Origin: Straminergon stramineum
Taxonomy: Eukaryota; Streptophyta; Bryopsida; Hypnales; Calliergonaceae
Direction of reading: 5' to 3'
Assembly (NCBI GenBank): GCA_963920665.1
Contig: OY987267.1
Coordinates: 25,048,001-25,112,000 of the forward strand
DNA: 64,000 nt
Position 1 is the first letter of the stretch. Every line of letters begins with the position of its first letter. This document shows, one piece after another, positions 11,403-21,905 of this stretch. The notes under the pieces were generated by a model. That model had not been told where the DNA came from, did not search any database, and saw only the letters and a program-made list of their open reading frames with translations. A program made the translations under genes and the position numbers.

Positions 11403-12079
11403 TTAAATGATCAGCTACGGGTGCCTCAACCTTGAATGAAACCAAAAAAAACTTGGGTCTCCTAGTCTGAATGGAATCGAATCCTTTTGACTTTGCAGTT
11501 ACCGTAAATGTAAAGATATATGGTACGCCATTCTTCAGTACAGAAACTTTTTGAATGGATTGCATCGTGCTTGAAAGGCATTTCTAAAACGAGAAAATTA
11601 ATGCCCAAAAGAATGATGCTGAAAGCATCAATGTAAATTAAGTTGTGTATCACATCGTGTAAGCTTAAGCTTACTTTCATTTCGCCTGCTCATAAAGAGG
11701 CCACTCATGAAATCCATCACTGTGGAAATGGGCGGAGTCAGCAATGCCCTTTAACTTACCCTTTGAATCCTTGAGGAGTCAAATGTGGTCACTCCAAGCA
11801 TGTAATTTTCATAACCATGGAACTAGTTTAGATGTAGAGCTTCATGCAAAGTAATCTTGTAAGGATAATGAGGACCAGAGTGGTTTGACAGATGGCAGAG
11901 AATCCTTCGATGTAAGACAGAAGTGCATATATTCATCCTAGGAACTTTGTGTGAAAAGGGGAGGTCTTGCACAATAGTTTGACCTCCAATGAGTGCTCTT
12001 GTTATTTTTTAAGCAAATGATTCACATAGTACCAAAAAAGATTATTTTCCCAATAACCAACCCGTCCTTTTAGAGTTAA
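11403..12079. other. Non-coding stretch between two TTAA-family elements
   Basis: No gene is recognised. Overlapping minus-strand frames at 11362-11680 lack family features. TTAA target-like tetranucleotides border it on both sides (11403-11406 and 12076-12079). Confidence 0.4.
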
Positions 12080-12723
12080 CCTCTAAAAATTTTTCACGTT
12101 CAGAGGCCAGAAAACTCCTTTGAAATACTAGTCATGAAAGCAATGCTAAAATCACAATCTATATTTATTTATTTTTATCAAATCAAATTGTTGGATACTT
12201 TAGTTAATTTGATAAAGTACACACTTCTAAAATTTCAAGTTAAGAAACCTTACCAATTGCAAGATCATGATGCTTGGATTTGAAGAAGAAGTATTTTTAA
12301 CTCTTCTTAAATGGTTAGATTTCAACTTTCAATCAATTTTTTATCCAAAAATGTGTAGATCCTACAATTTGCAACTCTCAATTATATGTTGAAGAAATAA
12401 GTAGGGAATCTATATAAAAAATTTTAGAATTTTTTTTTTAAATTTTCATGCTTGAAAATATAGTAAGTAGAAAGAAGTAGAGAATGATTTAAAATACTAA
12501 ATTTTCAAGAATTTAGTTATGGGATTGAAAAATGTCACTCCCAATGGTTTTAATGTTCTAAGAAACAATCTACATCCTATGATTTTATTTTTTTCTAAAA
12601 ATATGGAAAATTAAGTTCAACAAAAGACTTCAAAGTTTCTTTTAAAGGTTAGAGATTCCATATGTGCCCACAATCTAAAACTCCTCATAACTTTCATCTC
12701 ATTAACTCCTAATGATCCAAGGA

Positions 12724-12738
12724 GGGGGGGGGGGGGGG
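12724..12738 (+). repeat. Homopolymer G15
   Basis: Fifteen consecutive G residues follow AAGGA in AT-rich DNA inside the 3.2 kb element. The length may be unstable or mis-sequenced. Confidence 0.9.
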
Positions 12739-14423
12739 TACTTTCAAATGGACCAAAACTATCAAGAATTTGAGCAATTTGTTTGTTCATTTTTTTCTCT
12801 TAAGATTGGATAGAATGTAACCATAGAACCTTGAAGTTCACATTGAGGGTGAGCACTTTAGAAAATTCAGATTATTTGATTGCATTGGTTAGTAGATATT
12901 TGAGTTTGAAGTTTTATTTGGGTCTACGGAATACATGACATTGCATTTTGAAGGAGCATATCTTAGTGAGAATATTTTGAAATGATGTACTTTTTGTACT
13001 TAGTGAAAGACAAGAGAGTTGAAAAAGCTCATCTAAAATTTCACAACATTTTGGTCATTTTGCAATTTTTGGTGGAGCATGCAAAGCATGGTGGTCATTG
13101 AAATGAGAGTAGTGTTTGTAAGAATCACAAGATTAGGCGTGCTTGTCTTCTCCTTGAGCTCCTTGAATCTTCTTTTCTGAGGTGGGTACTAGGCAACAAT
13201 TGCATTGCCATTGGTTGACTTTTAAATCTAAGAATTATGGCGGTATTCATTAAATTGAGATAAAATGCAAATTTTGAGACATCAATCCTACTATTGGAGA
13301 CCTTCGTTCTAATGAATAAAAGATTTATGAACAAATCAACCTTTAAAGTGGAATTAAAGGTTTATAAGTGTATTATCATGTTAAAGTCTCAATTCACTAA
13401 ATTCTCTCAATATTGAACACTTATTATCATTTAAATGGAGGGTCAAGGATAATATGAGATGATTAAATGTCTCATTTTAATGAATATGGCCATGGCCATG
13501 TCCAAATTGAACCTATAAACATGAGGCATAAAATGCACTACTAACACCATTCAACTGAAAAGAATTCCACAACGTGGAGTTTAACTTAGAATTTGATGAA
13601 ACTACTGTTGTTGGATTCACAACACATTCTCTTTTATGAAGATAATTTTTATTTAGAAAAAATTCAAAATTTGAGAATAAGAAGCTCAAAATAAAGGGGA
13701 AGCAACCAAAAAATGGTCACTTAGGTCATTAGGGGTTAATCAAAATGGATTTATTCAAATCTTTCCATATATATATAACACCTATTTTTTATTTTTTTAT
13801 TTGAAAAAAACTCTTTGTTTTTATTTGCATGTATTGTCCATTCTCCAAAGGAAACTACATATCACATAATAACTTTTTAACTATGGAGTCAAAAGTTATA
13901 AAAATTGTTGCACCTTAAAGCTACTCCTTGACTACATGTTGTGTGAAAGTTTGAAAGAAAAAAATGAAATTTGTGTTCATAAATGAATGGCCAAATACAC
14001 CATGTTGCCAAAAAATGCTACTGGTTTCTTTAGGGGTTAAGGTAGCAATACTTATAAAGGATACCTTCTATTCTCAAACACCTAAAAAATAGCCTTCAAT
14101 AAACACTTCCAAGACTCAAAACCACCATAACTTTTCAGAAGTAACCAATGAGAGGTGAGGAGTTTTATGAAGCAACTAATGAAAGTTGAGACATTTTGTA
14201 CTTCAAAGGTGTCCATTTAAGGTGAGTATAGTGTTAAGTATGGACTACTCTAAGTTTTAAACTTTGAATATTTGTAAAATATTACAAGAGTGTCACAAAA
14301 TTACAAAACTAATTGGCTTGAATTTATCTTGAGTTTACTAATAACCTCACAAAAAAATATTGGTCATTTGACCTTTGAAGGAGTAGAACTAGAAAAAATT
14401 GTCTCAATGAGGTGTTGCTACTC

Positions 14424-14665
14424 TAAGGTAAATGCACCTTGATTCATTCCCTACACCCAATCCAGTCCAAATGATATCCTAGCATTCATTTCAACCATGA
14501 AAATCTAGGAGGTGCATGATCCCTTATTGCTTTGGGGCTAAAAATTGGCTAAGTGATAAGAGATTGTGTACTACATTCCTAGATTCTTGGTCAAGTATGA
14601 ACACACAGATTGCATCTTAATTAATAGAATTGGGTACAAAGATAGTATAAGGTACATCTACCTTA
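14424..14665. mobile_element. TAAGGTA-family miniature element (242 bp)
   Basis: The left end TAAGGTAAATGCACCTT and the inverted right end TAAGGTAGATGTACCTT differ at two of 17 positions. Three longer elements in the window share the TAAGGTA terminus. It is nested in the 3.2 kb element. A target-site duplication is not clear. Confidence 0.6.
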
Positions 14666-15318
14666 GATGATTGTTAGAAATCTTTGTCACATTGAGTGGT
14701 AGAAAAATCATGTCCATAGAAAGTCTCCAATCACCCCTACAATATACACTAGTAATAGGTTAATATACCAAAGTATTAATGTATGACAAATATACTAGGA
14801 TGAATGCACCGAACACTTATATTGAATTGTTGTTGTATCTTGTGTGTTCAACTCAAATGCAAGCATAACTTTTGAGATATTGACCCAAATTATTTGAATT
14901 TAATATTAAAAGTGTTTCTATACTTTTTTCTACTTACTATTTTTTTCAAAGTTAGCATGAATATGAAATGTTATTTGTTGAAATTTTTTATATGTATTCC
15001 CAACGTATTTCTTCAACATATTATTGAAAGTTTCAAGTTGTTGGATCTACAAATTTTTATTTAAATTTTAAAAATGATGAAACCTAACCATTTGGAAAGT
15101 GTTGAAAATACTTCTTTTTGAAATCCAGGCATCATGATCTTGTAATTGGTAAGGTTTCTTACTCTAAAATTTTAGGAGGATATTCTATAACAAATTAGTT
15201 CAAGGATCCTGTGATGAAATTTGTTAATAAATAAATATAGATGAAGATTTTAGCCTTGCTTTGGGTTTGAGTACTTTGAAGTAGTTTTGGGCCTAAAAAC
15301 ATTCAATTGTTTTAGGGG

Positions 15319-17204
15319 TGAAGTCTAGTTTTATGAGTTAAATATTTCACCATTCCATTGGGTAGTCAGAAAAGCGTTAAATCTCACAACATTATCCCTC
15401 TTTCTACACCCTTAGATTTACAAAAAGTATAAATAAAGATGTTTATGATGACTGACTATTAAGATTTGCCATTATGATCCTTGCTTTCGTCAAGCAAAAC
15501 GTGCAGGAAAAGGTCGCTTTGACTCTAGTCACTCTTGGTCGTTCCGACATTTAATCTTGTCATCATGCAGCAAGTTGAAAAATCTAATCAGCTGTATTTG
15601 GCATTGTGCACATAATAAAAATAAGATCTCATTTTGCCAACAAGGATTTCTTCCGTACGACGCAAGGTAATATATACAATACTTGCTCATCACCGCTTGA
15701 ATTGGATATGATTGATTGGTATAAAGGTGGAGACCTTCCTGCTCATTCAATCACAGTCGGCATTGCTCACGGAGATGTGTTTGCTTGAAGTTGCTGTTGC
15801 TTGAGTTGACTGGGAGGTGCACATTTTGGAGATTGGATAGGAGTCCATGTCATCGAGTTTCCCGTACCTTCGAAGGGAGTCAGCAAAGTCCCTGTCATAG
15901 AGTCTACCTTTGAATTTCGGTGGCAGAGGGAACCTTTGCTATTAAGTTTGCGTCCAAGAGTCTACTGAGTGTGAGTACTGTCGGATCCGAAGCGCAGATA
16001 GCATTCGAACTACCCATTAGACACTTCATTTCCAGTAGAATCAGAGTTCTAATTCTTCTTCTTCTTCAACTTGGAGACGCGATTTTCCAAGTATGGGCTG
16101 CTCGACAGGCTTCAGGCCACTCATCACCGACATGGTACTAATCTCTTCATTGCATTTTGAATTCCTCTTCTCTGCATTATATGTGAACGGAACGCTTTGA
16201 ATTCAGAGCTTGTCGAAGTATGCTTGCATCAGCTGAGGGTTGATAAAAGGAGTTTTGATCCACCACAGGTGAGCTAGCTAGTGCTGACATTATTTAAGTT
16301 CGGACTTGCTGCTTCATGCACATGTTGGTATTGTTACCATACGACGGTAACCTATAGCTGGCGCTTGAAGTAGATATGAAGGAAGGAAGCTGGAAAATAC
16401 AGGAATAGTTGAACTATTCACAATTTTGATTAAGAAATCCGAAGTTTGTGGTTCTCAGGATTTGAGTTTGGGCTTCTATTTCATAATGCTAAACTGACCA
16501 GAGAATGCAGCTGGGTCGAGTTTTCTTTGGTTGAGGGTTATTAATTCTCTAATAGCATTGTATACAGTAAGAGACCTCGAATGATTCAAAAGTACACTCT
16601 CGGACATTCTTGATTCGAGACTGTATGTTGGCATCATTCGTGTTTAAGAATCTTCTCAAGCTTCAAGCCTCATCAAGGTTATCTAAGTATTGTGCTAATT
16701 AATTGATGAATCAACATTGTTTTGTCAAACTTTCCTAGTTGAGCTGGAGGGAGAGTTAAAACCCGTAATGTTGTGTTCAATGTGAGCCTTCCAACCAACC
16801 AAAGGGTACATTCTTGGACACACAACAGAATATACTACTAGCACATAACTGGATGAAAACGTAACACTGAACTTAGGAGAATATGGAATGGACAGCCAGT
16901 CGAAGCCTTACATAAGTGGATGAAAAACATTTGAGATGACAGAATGAAATAACCAGGATGAAAACGTGACCATATTTGTGACAACGGGTCGTGACAGATC
17001 GCGTGACAGTCTGATCAATATAATAGATAGATTCTATATCCTTCTCAATCCTTCTCAATCCTCTAGGCTCTTCCTGAAGGTCACTGTGGAGTCCATTTGA
17101 GAGGGAGAAGAGTGCATATAGTAACTAATTGCTCAGGTTCTGCAAATCCTAAACCCTCCAGCTATACATCAATGTAAGCAACTCCTCCTGCGACTATTTC
17201 CAAA
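15319..17204. other. Non-repetitive stretch upstream of the spherulin gene
   Basis: No gene is recognised. The stretch from about 15500 is less AT-rich than the flanking transposon DNA and probably includes the spherulin gene promoter. A short imperfect direct repeat (GTCCATGTCATCGAGT near 15842 and GTCCCTGTCATAGAGT near 15888) is present. Open frames at 15606-15788 and 15920-16141 show no protein features. Confidence 0.4.
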
Positions 17205-17246
17205 TTGCTAATAGCATTCATTTGGCGTCACTTGCAGCAGGCTGCA

Positions 17247-18340
17247 ATGCGCCAGCCAACGAGCTGCCTTCTGTGGGCATTCATGATCCTGCTGTACACC
17301 TTCGCCACATTCGGCGTCTCCTCCCACACGCAGCAAGAGATTTACGTCCCCTCGTACGTGTACCCCTGCTCCGGTACCACGGGGTGTGCATGGGACGTGT
17401 TCAAAGCGAACTCCACTTTAGTGGTAATCAACCCCAACAGTGGCCCTGGCACCTCGTCGGACCCCAACTTCGTCACGCTCGTCAACAGCATCAAGACCGG
17501 GACCTCCGCAGTGAAGATCGTGTTGGGCTACGTCCTCACGGGTTACGGCAACCGAGCCTCGTCGCTCGTGCTCGCGGATATAGAAGCGTATTACAGCTTC
17601 TACAACGTGGATGGGATCTTTCTGGACGAAGGGAGCACGGCTTGTGCTAACACCACGCTGAATTTGTACAAGTCGTATGATTCAAGGGTGAAGGGGAAGG
17701 CGGGGTTGGGGTACACGGTGCTGAATTGGGGGACAACTGGGAACCAGTGTTATCTGACGAACACGCACATTGATAACTATGTTACATTTGAAGGTACGAA
17801 TTGAACTTGGATTAGAACATCATGCTTGTTCTGGATTTATTGGTGATCTGTAGAATTCTAGAATTTCAGTTTATGTGTGAAGGTAGTGTATGTGAATTCG
17901 AAAATGGCGTGGTTTAGACTTTAGAGAGCCGAAAGTGGGACGTTCTATTTCCAGAGCTCTGAAAACGAGGGTGAGATGGAATCTTCCACTGACCGACTCT
18001 GTCACACCCTCTTACGAAGTCTGTGTTCATGTCTGCCTAGGAATGAAAATAGAATTCTAATGATTGATGTGGTGTTCCGACGGCTGCAGATTATTTTTCC
18101 AATTACACTACTGCTACTCCTCCTACTTGGGTGTACAACTACGACTCCTCCAGGTTCTGGAACATCCTGCACACGGCCCCGAACAACGCAGCCAGTGTGA
18201 CAACAGCGGTGGCCACGGCCAAGAGCCGGAACGTCGGGCAAGTGTACATCACCAATGACGTCCTGCCGAATCCATATGACACGGCGCCATCGTCGACTGT
18301 GTGGACTGCTGAAGTCACCAAAGCTAAAAGCTGCTCTTGA
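17247..18340 (+). CDS. Spherulin-4-like secreted protein, two exons, 265 aa
   Basis: Exons 17247-17793 and 18090-18340 join at GAAG|GTACGA and CTGCAG|AT in phase 1. The protein has a signal peptide (residues 1 to about 26, core LLWAFMILLYTF) followed by a spherulation-specific family 4 domain. Recognised parts are IYVPSYVYP (32-40), VVINPNSGPG (59-68), the Gly-Tyr strand VLGYVLTGYG, VDGIFLDEGS (121-130) with its acidic pair, GLGYTVLNWG, and the exon-2 segment with FWNILHT and VYITNDV. The family is a TIM-barrel-like glycosidase-related fold found in slime moulds, fungi and bacteria; its biochemical role in plants is not established. An in-frame ATG at 17205 would add 14 residues; I prefer 17247 because it gives a cleaner signal peptide. 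A likely poly(A) signal lies near 18474 (AATAAAG). The second exon is duplicated downstream. Confidence 0.88.
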
Positions 18341-18857
18341 TCGATCACCATGCTTATTTAGCTCCTCACTGCTTGCAATAATTCTGGTTTAAGTATGTCT
18401 TTAGATTCAGGTCTCGAGATCTTGGCAGCGCAGCTCTGACTTTGACAAGCTGGCCCTAGTCATCTTCGAAATATAATAAAGTTTCTGCTTTGAAAATCTC
18501 GTTGCACTTCCGTAGATGCTCCGGTACACTTGAATTGTGCGGTGAACTCGTCTTGTACCCATGCGAGATGTTGAATGCTTGATTGAGTTGAGAAGCGGCG
18601 AAGGTGTAGGCTGTTTAATACTCCGTACCAGTTACAGAGGCGACGTTTTTATAGGTCAACAGCTCTCCTGAACTTGAAACTGAACATTCCGAATTTGAGG
18701 GATAGGTATATTACTGTAGATGAGCAAGTGAAAGGAAAAGTTAACTTGGTTTCATACAAATCCCCCAGTCTGGCAGTGAGCGCTTCCAGCATGGCCAGGA
18801 AAAACTGATCCCCCTGATTGTCCCTTTTTCAACCCCGTCATTGCATCTCTTGGTCGT
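18019..18857 (+). repeat. Source copy of a 0.85 kb segmental duplication
   Basis: This covers the end of the spherulin intron, exon 2, the 3' UTR and downstream DNA. It recurs at 20171-21029 in the same orientation. Shared landmarks are GTCTGTGTTCATGTCTGCC, GGTCTCGAGATCTTGGCAGC, CTCTGACTTTGACAAGCTGG and CATTGCATCTCTTGGTCG. Divergence is low in the exon and higher with indels in the flank. Confidence 0.93.
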
Positions 18858-20170
18858 TGCTCACTCGCAACTTAATTGGTCACATTTTTCAGGTGCTCTC
18901 CGTGCCACCTGGACCCTTCATTTATCTGTGAGTGCCGTAATCCCACTCAGATTGGCTTTCCATGCATACAGTGCATCCTCCCATTGGGTCATGATATTGT
19001 ACGAGGAATCTCATTTAATGCATTGACTTCTTGCATTACCTTATTTGTCGTCGCCCTACAATGTACCTTACTCGACAATGGAAAGCCGTATAGCTGTGTC
19101 CTGAAGCTATAGCTGCGCAATCATAGGTGATGTGCAAGTTGCAAACCACTGCACATTTGATTATGATATCGACCGTGTTACTACCGACAGTATTTTGTGA
19201 AATTCAATTGACATTTTTTTACTTTTTTTTGTGTTGAATGGAGAACACAATTACAATTTTGAGTTTAGGGTGGTGTAACTTTTGCTCCCGGTACTCCTAG
19301 AAAACCAGTGTGTTTTTTCGCTATCTCCAAAAAAAATTTCAAAAAATCAAGTCAACAATTGAGGTCACACGACCCTACCCAAAATCCGTTTTGTCCGCAG
19401 AGGGAACTTTTGGACTTTTGGACTTCAAGGGTTAATTGGGAAGACAAGAAACTGTGCACTAGATTACGTATGTCAATCGTCTAAATGGAATTTACCTCCC
19501 CCACCAGTGAAGAAATTTAGTTTGTATAAGACTGCTTATGGTAAACCAAGCTCTCAAGATTGGAATGGACTACAGGACTAGTTTGATTGTAAACATAAAA
19601 TGTAACTATTCTGGAACGAAACAAAGCAATGTCGTAACTTGCTTTTTGCAGGGTCTCATCTGTGAATGCCACTTGGATTCTGTGGCTAACTTAGTACTTC
19701 CGATAAGTCTCCACTGGAAACCAGCCATTTTCGCCAGAATTTCCCTACCCCATTTTTGCACGAGCTATCTTCACTCGAAGAAGAGGGCGATAAAATGCAT
19801 GACATCTTTCAAAATCCTTCAGAAAAATTATTGAATTTGTCAATATATATGGATTCAATTTAATAATACTACATTGTTTATAGGATGTGCAATCGGACAG
19901 ATACAGAGATGACTAATCATTTTTCCCTTACAACCTTCAATGCAAGCATTCTAACTAAGTTGCATGTCGCCATACCAATAAAGATTCTCTACAACGTCCA
20001 TTTCGTTAAATCGGCGACATTACATAAACCAAAAATTGTGATATATATCTTCACGAATGTCCAAATTCAGGCCGAAAACTAGGACTGGTATAGGTTTTGG
20101 TTCCAGGCCGCGCGGCCTGAACCGCGCCACAGTAATGGAATATCGCCAATTCAACGAAATTGAAGTTGAA
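18858..20170. other. Spacer between the duplicated segments
   Basis: No gene is recognised. From about 19200 the DNA is AT-rich with homopolymer runs. A TTCAAGGGTTAATT motif near 19421 resembles a degenerate end of the TTAA-family elements, but no partner end is visible. Confidence 0.4.
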
Positions 20171-21029
20171 GTCTGTGTTCATGTCTGCCTAGGAATGAAA
20201 ATTGAATTCTAATGAATGATCTGGTGTTCCTACGGCTGCAGATTATTTTTCCAATTACAGTACTGCTGCTCCTGCTGAGTGGGTGTTCAACTACAACTCC
20301 TCCAGGTTCTGGAACATCCTGCACACGGCCCCGGACGACGCAGCCAGTGTGACAACAGCGGTGGCCACGGCGAAGAGCCGGAACGTCGAGCAAGTGTACA
20401 TCACCAATGACGTCCTGCTGAATCCATTTGACACGGCTCCATCCTCGACTGTATGGACCGCTCAAGTCAGCAAAGCCTAAACTTAAGCTGCACTTGATCA
20501 TCATGCTGTCAATTCTGGTTTAAGAATGTCTTTAGATTCAGGTCTCGAGATCTTGGCAGCGCAGCTCTGACTTTGACAAGCTGGCCAAGTCATCTTCGAT
20601 ATAATATAATTTCATAATCTGCTTCTAAATTTTGTGAAACTTCTTGCAGGGCTGATTCCTTGGAATTCCTGGGACATGAGAGTTGGTGCTTCGAAAAAAC
20701 TTGAATTGTGTGGTGAGTCTTATACCCATGTGAGATGTTGAATCCTTGATTGAGTTGTGAAGTGGCGCGAAGGTGTAAGCTGTTCATTACCAGCCACATA
20801 GGCGGCGTTCTACATATTACCAGCTCTTCTGAACTTGAAATTGAACATTCCGAATTCGAGGGATAGGTCTATTAATGTAGAAGAGCAAGTGAAAGGAAAA
20901 TTTGGTTTCATATAAATCCCCCAGTCTGGCCGTAAGCGTTTCCAGCAGGTCGGCATGTAATGGCCAGGGAGAAATGACTCCCCTTATTGCCCCCTTTTCA
21001 ACCCCGCTCATTGCATCTCTTGGTCGATC
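20171..21029 (+). repeat. Second copy of the 0.85 kb segmental duplication
   Basis: This is a direct repeat of 18019-18857 lying 2.15 kb downstream. It retains the intron end, the acceptor CTGCAG|AT, the whole terminal exon and most of the 3' flank. The spherulin first exon is not duplicated. Confidence 0.93.
20242..20480 (+). pseudogene. Duplicated spherulin-4 terminal exon, possibly an alternative last exon
   Basis: The copy keeps the acceptor, the same phase (239 bases to the stop, remainder 2) and an uninterrupted reading frame. It encodes a variant of the exon-2 product with FNYNSSRFWNILHT, VEQVYITNDVLL and an earlier stop after VSKA. Changes include Tyr to Phe, Asn to Asp and Gly to Glu. 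No promoter or first exon sits beside it, so on its own it is an orphan. Splicing from the donor at 17794 to this acceptor would give a second in-frame isoform of about 261 residues. I label it pseudogene because expression cannot be shown. Confidence 0.7.
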
Positions 21030-21905
21030 AGAACCAAGAGAGCCAGTGGTATTGTGGATTCGGCACCGCACTACAATGAGCTGTGTCCACCACCGCACAA
21101 AATTCATTCCTGCACCGAATTCTCATATTAATCAATCGATGGACCTAGGACAGATCATGCAGCGTATGATTTCCTCCTGCAAGCAACGCAGTGAGATTCT
21201 TAGCTAGTCAGATAGAAAGCAAGGCCGAGGTTTAGTATCTAAAAGTCTCTGCAATTGTAAAGAGATGACAAGCAGACAAACTACCGCCCGCCAGAGCCCT
21301 GGAAACACCCTTAATCATCAGATCACCAGGATTGAGCAAGAGATGTCAGGTATGTCATGGTATGTTTCGACTTGTAACGAACTGGAAGTCTTGCCACTGT
21401 AGGTTCAGTACTATCACGTGGTCGATCTGGTCGCCTTGATACCGATATGTGGGTACAAGCTGAGGCCAAAGTTTAGATGATCGCAAAACTTCAGTGGCAC
21501 ATGTACAACAAAATTCTCCACAGTAGTGACGATTTCAGGGATTGCTGGTATGAGTCTGAATGCGAACCAGGTTTGCATGGTCTTTTTTAAAGTATCACAA
21601 GCAGGTTGCCATTCCATGCGAAGAAACTGCGGAATATAACGGCCAGAATCCACTTGAGGCCTTGAGATGCATAGTGTCCTGGAAATATTTGAGAAAATCT
21701 TTGCCTATATATACATATATATGCCACTGCATCTGAAATGTTTACGAAGGGGAAGGCGTGGGCCCAACCTTATACCCCTGGTCTATCATGGTAATCAGAG
21801 ACTGGCAGAACTCTTAAAGCTCTCTCCATGTCTTGGTAGTGAATTGTCACAGGCCCTCGGAGCTTTTTAGAATAGGGTTCAAATAAAGCTGCACGCGTGC
21901 TTCAT
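21030..21905. other. Intergenic stretch between the duplicated exon and the cyclase gene 3' end
   Basis: No gene is recognised. A short alternating TATATA tract lies near 21706-21722. The part next to 21905 is likely 3' UTR of the leftward-read cyclase gene. Confidence 0.4.

Larger units (their letters stand above)
12080..15318. mobile_element. 3.2 kb element with about 400 bp terminal inverted arms
   Basis: Sequence 12080-12480 is found again inverted at about 14920-15318. Matching landmarks, plus strand on the left against reverse complement on the right, are GGCTAAAATC/TGCTAAAATC, ATCTATATTTATTTATT, AAGAAACCTTACCAATT and GATCATGATGC. The outer ends read TTAA|CCTCTAAAAA on the left and, inverted, TTCA|CCCCTAAAAC on the right. 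That is the same CCYC end in a TTAA-like target as the shorter elements. The interior has no open frame longer than 69 codons, so no transposase is present. It also contains a smaller inverted-repeat element (14424-14665) and two internal AGGGGTTAA ends at 13731-13739 and 14033-14040. Confidence 0.7.
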
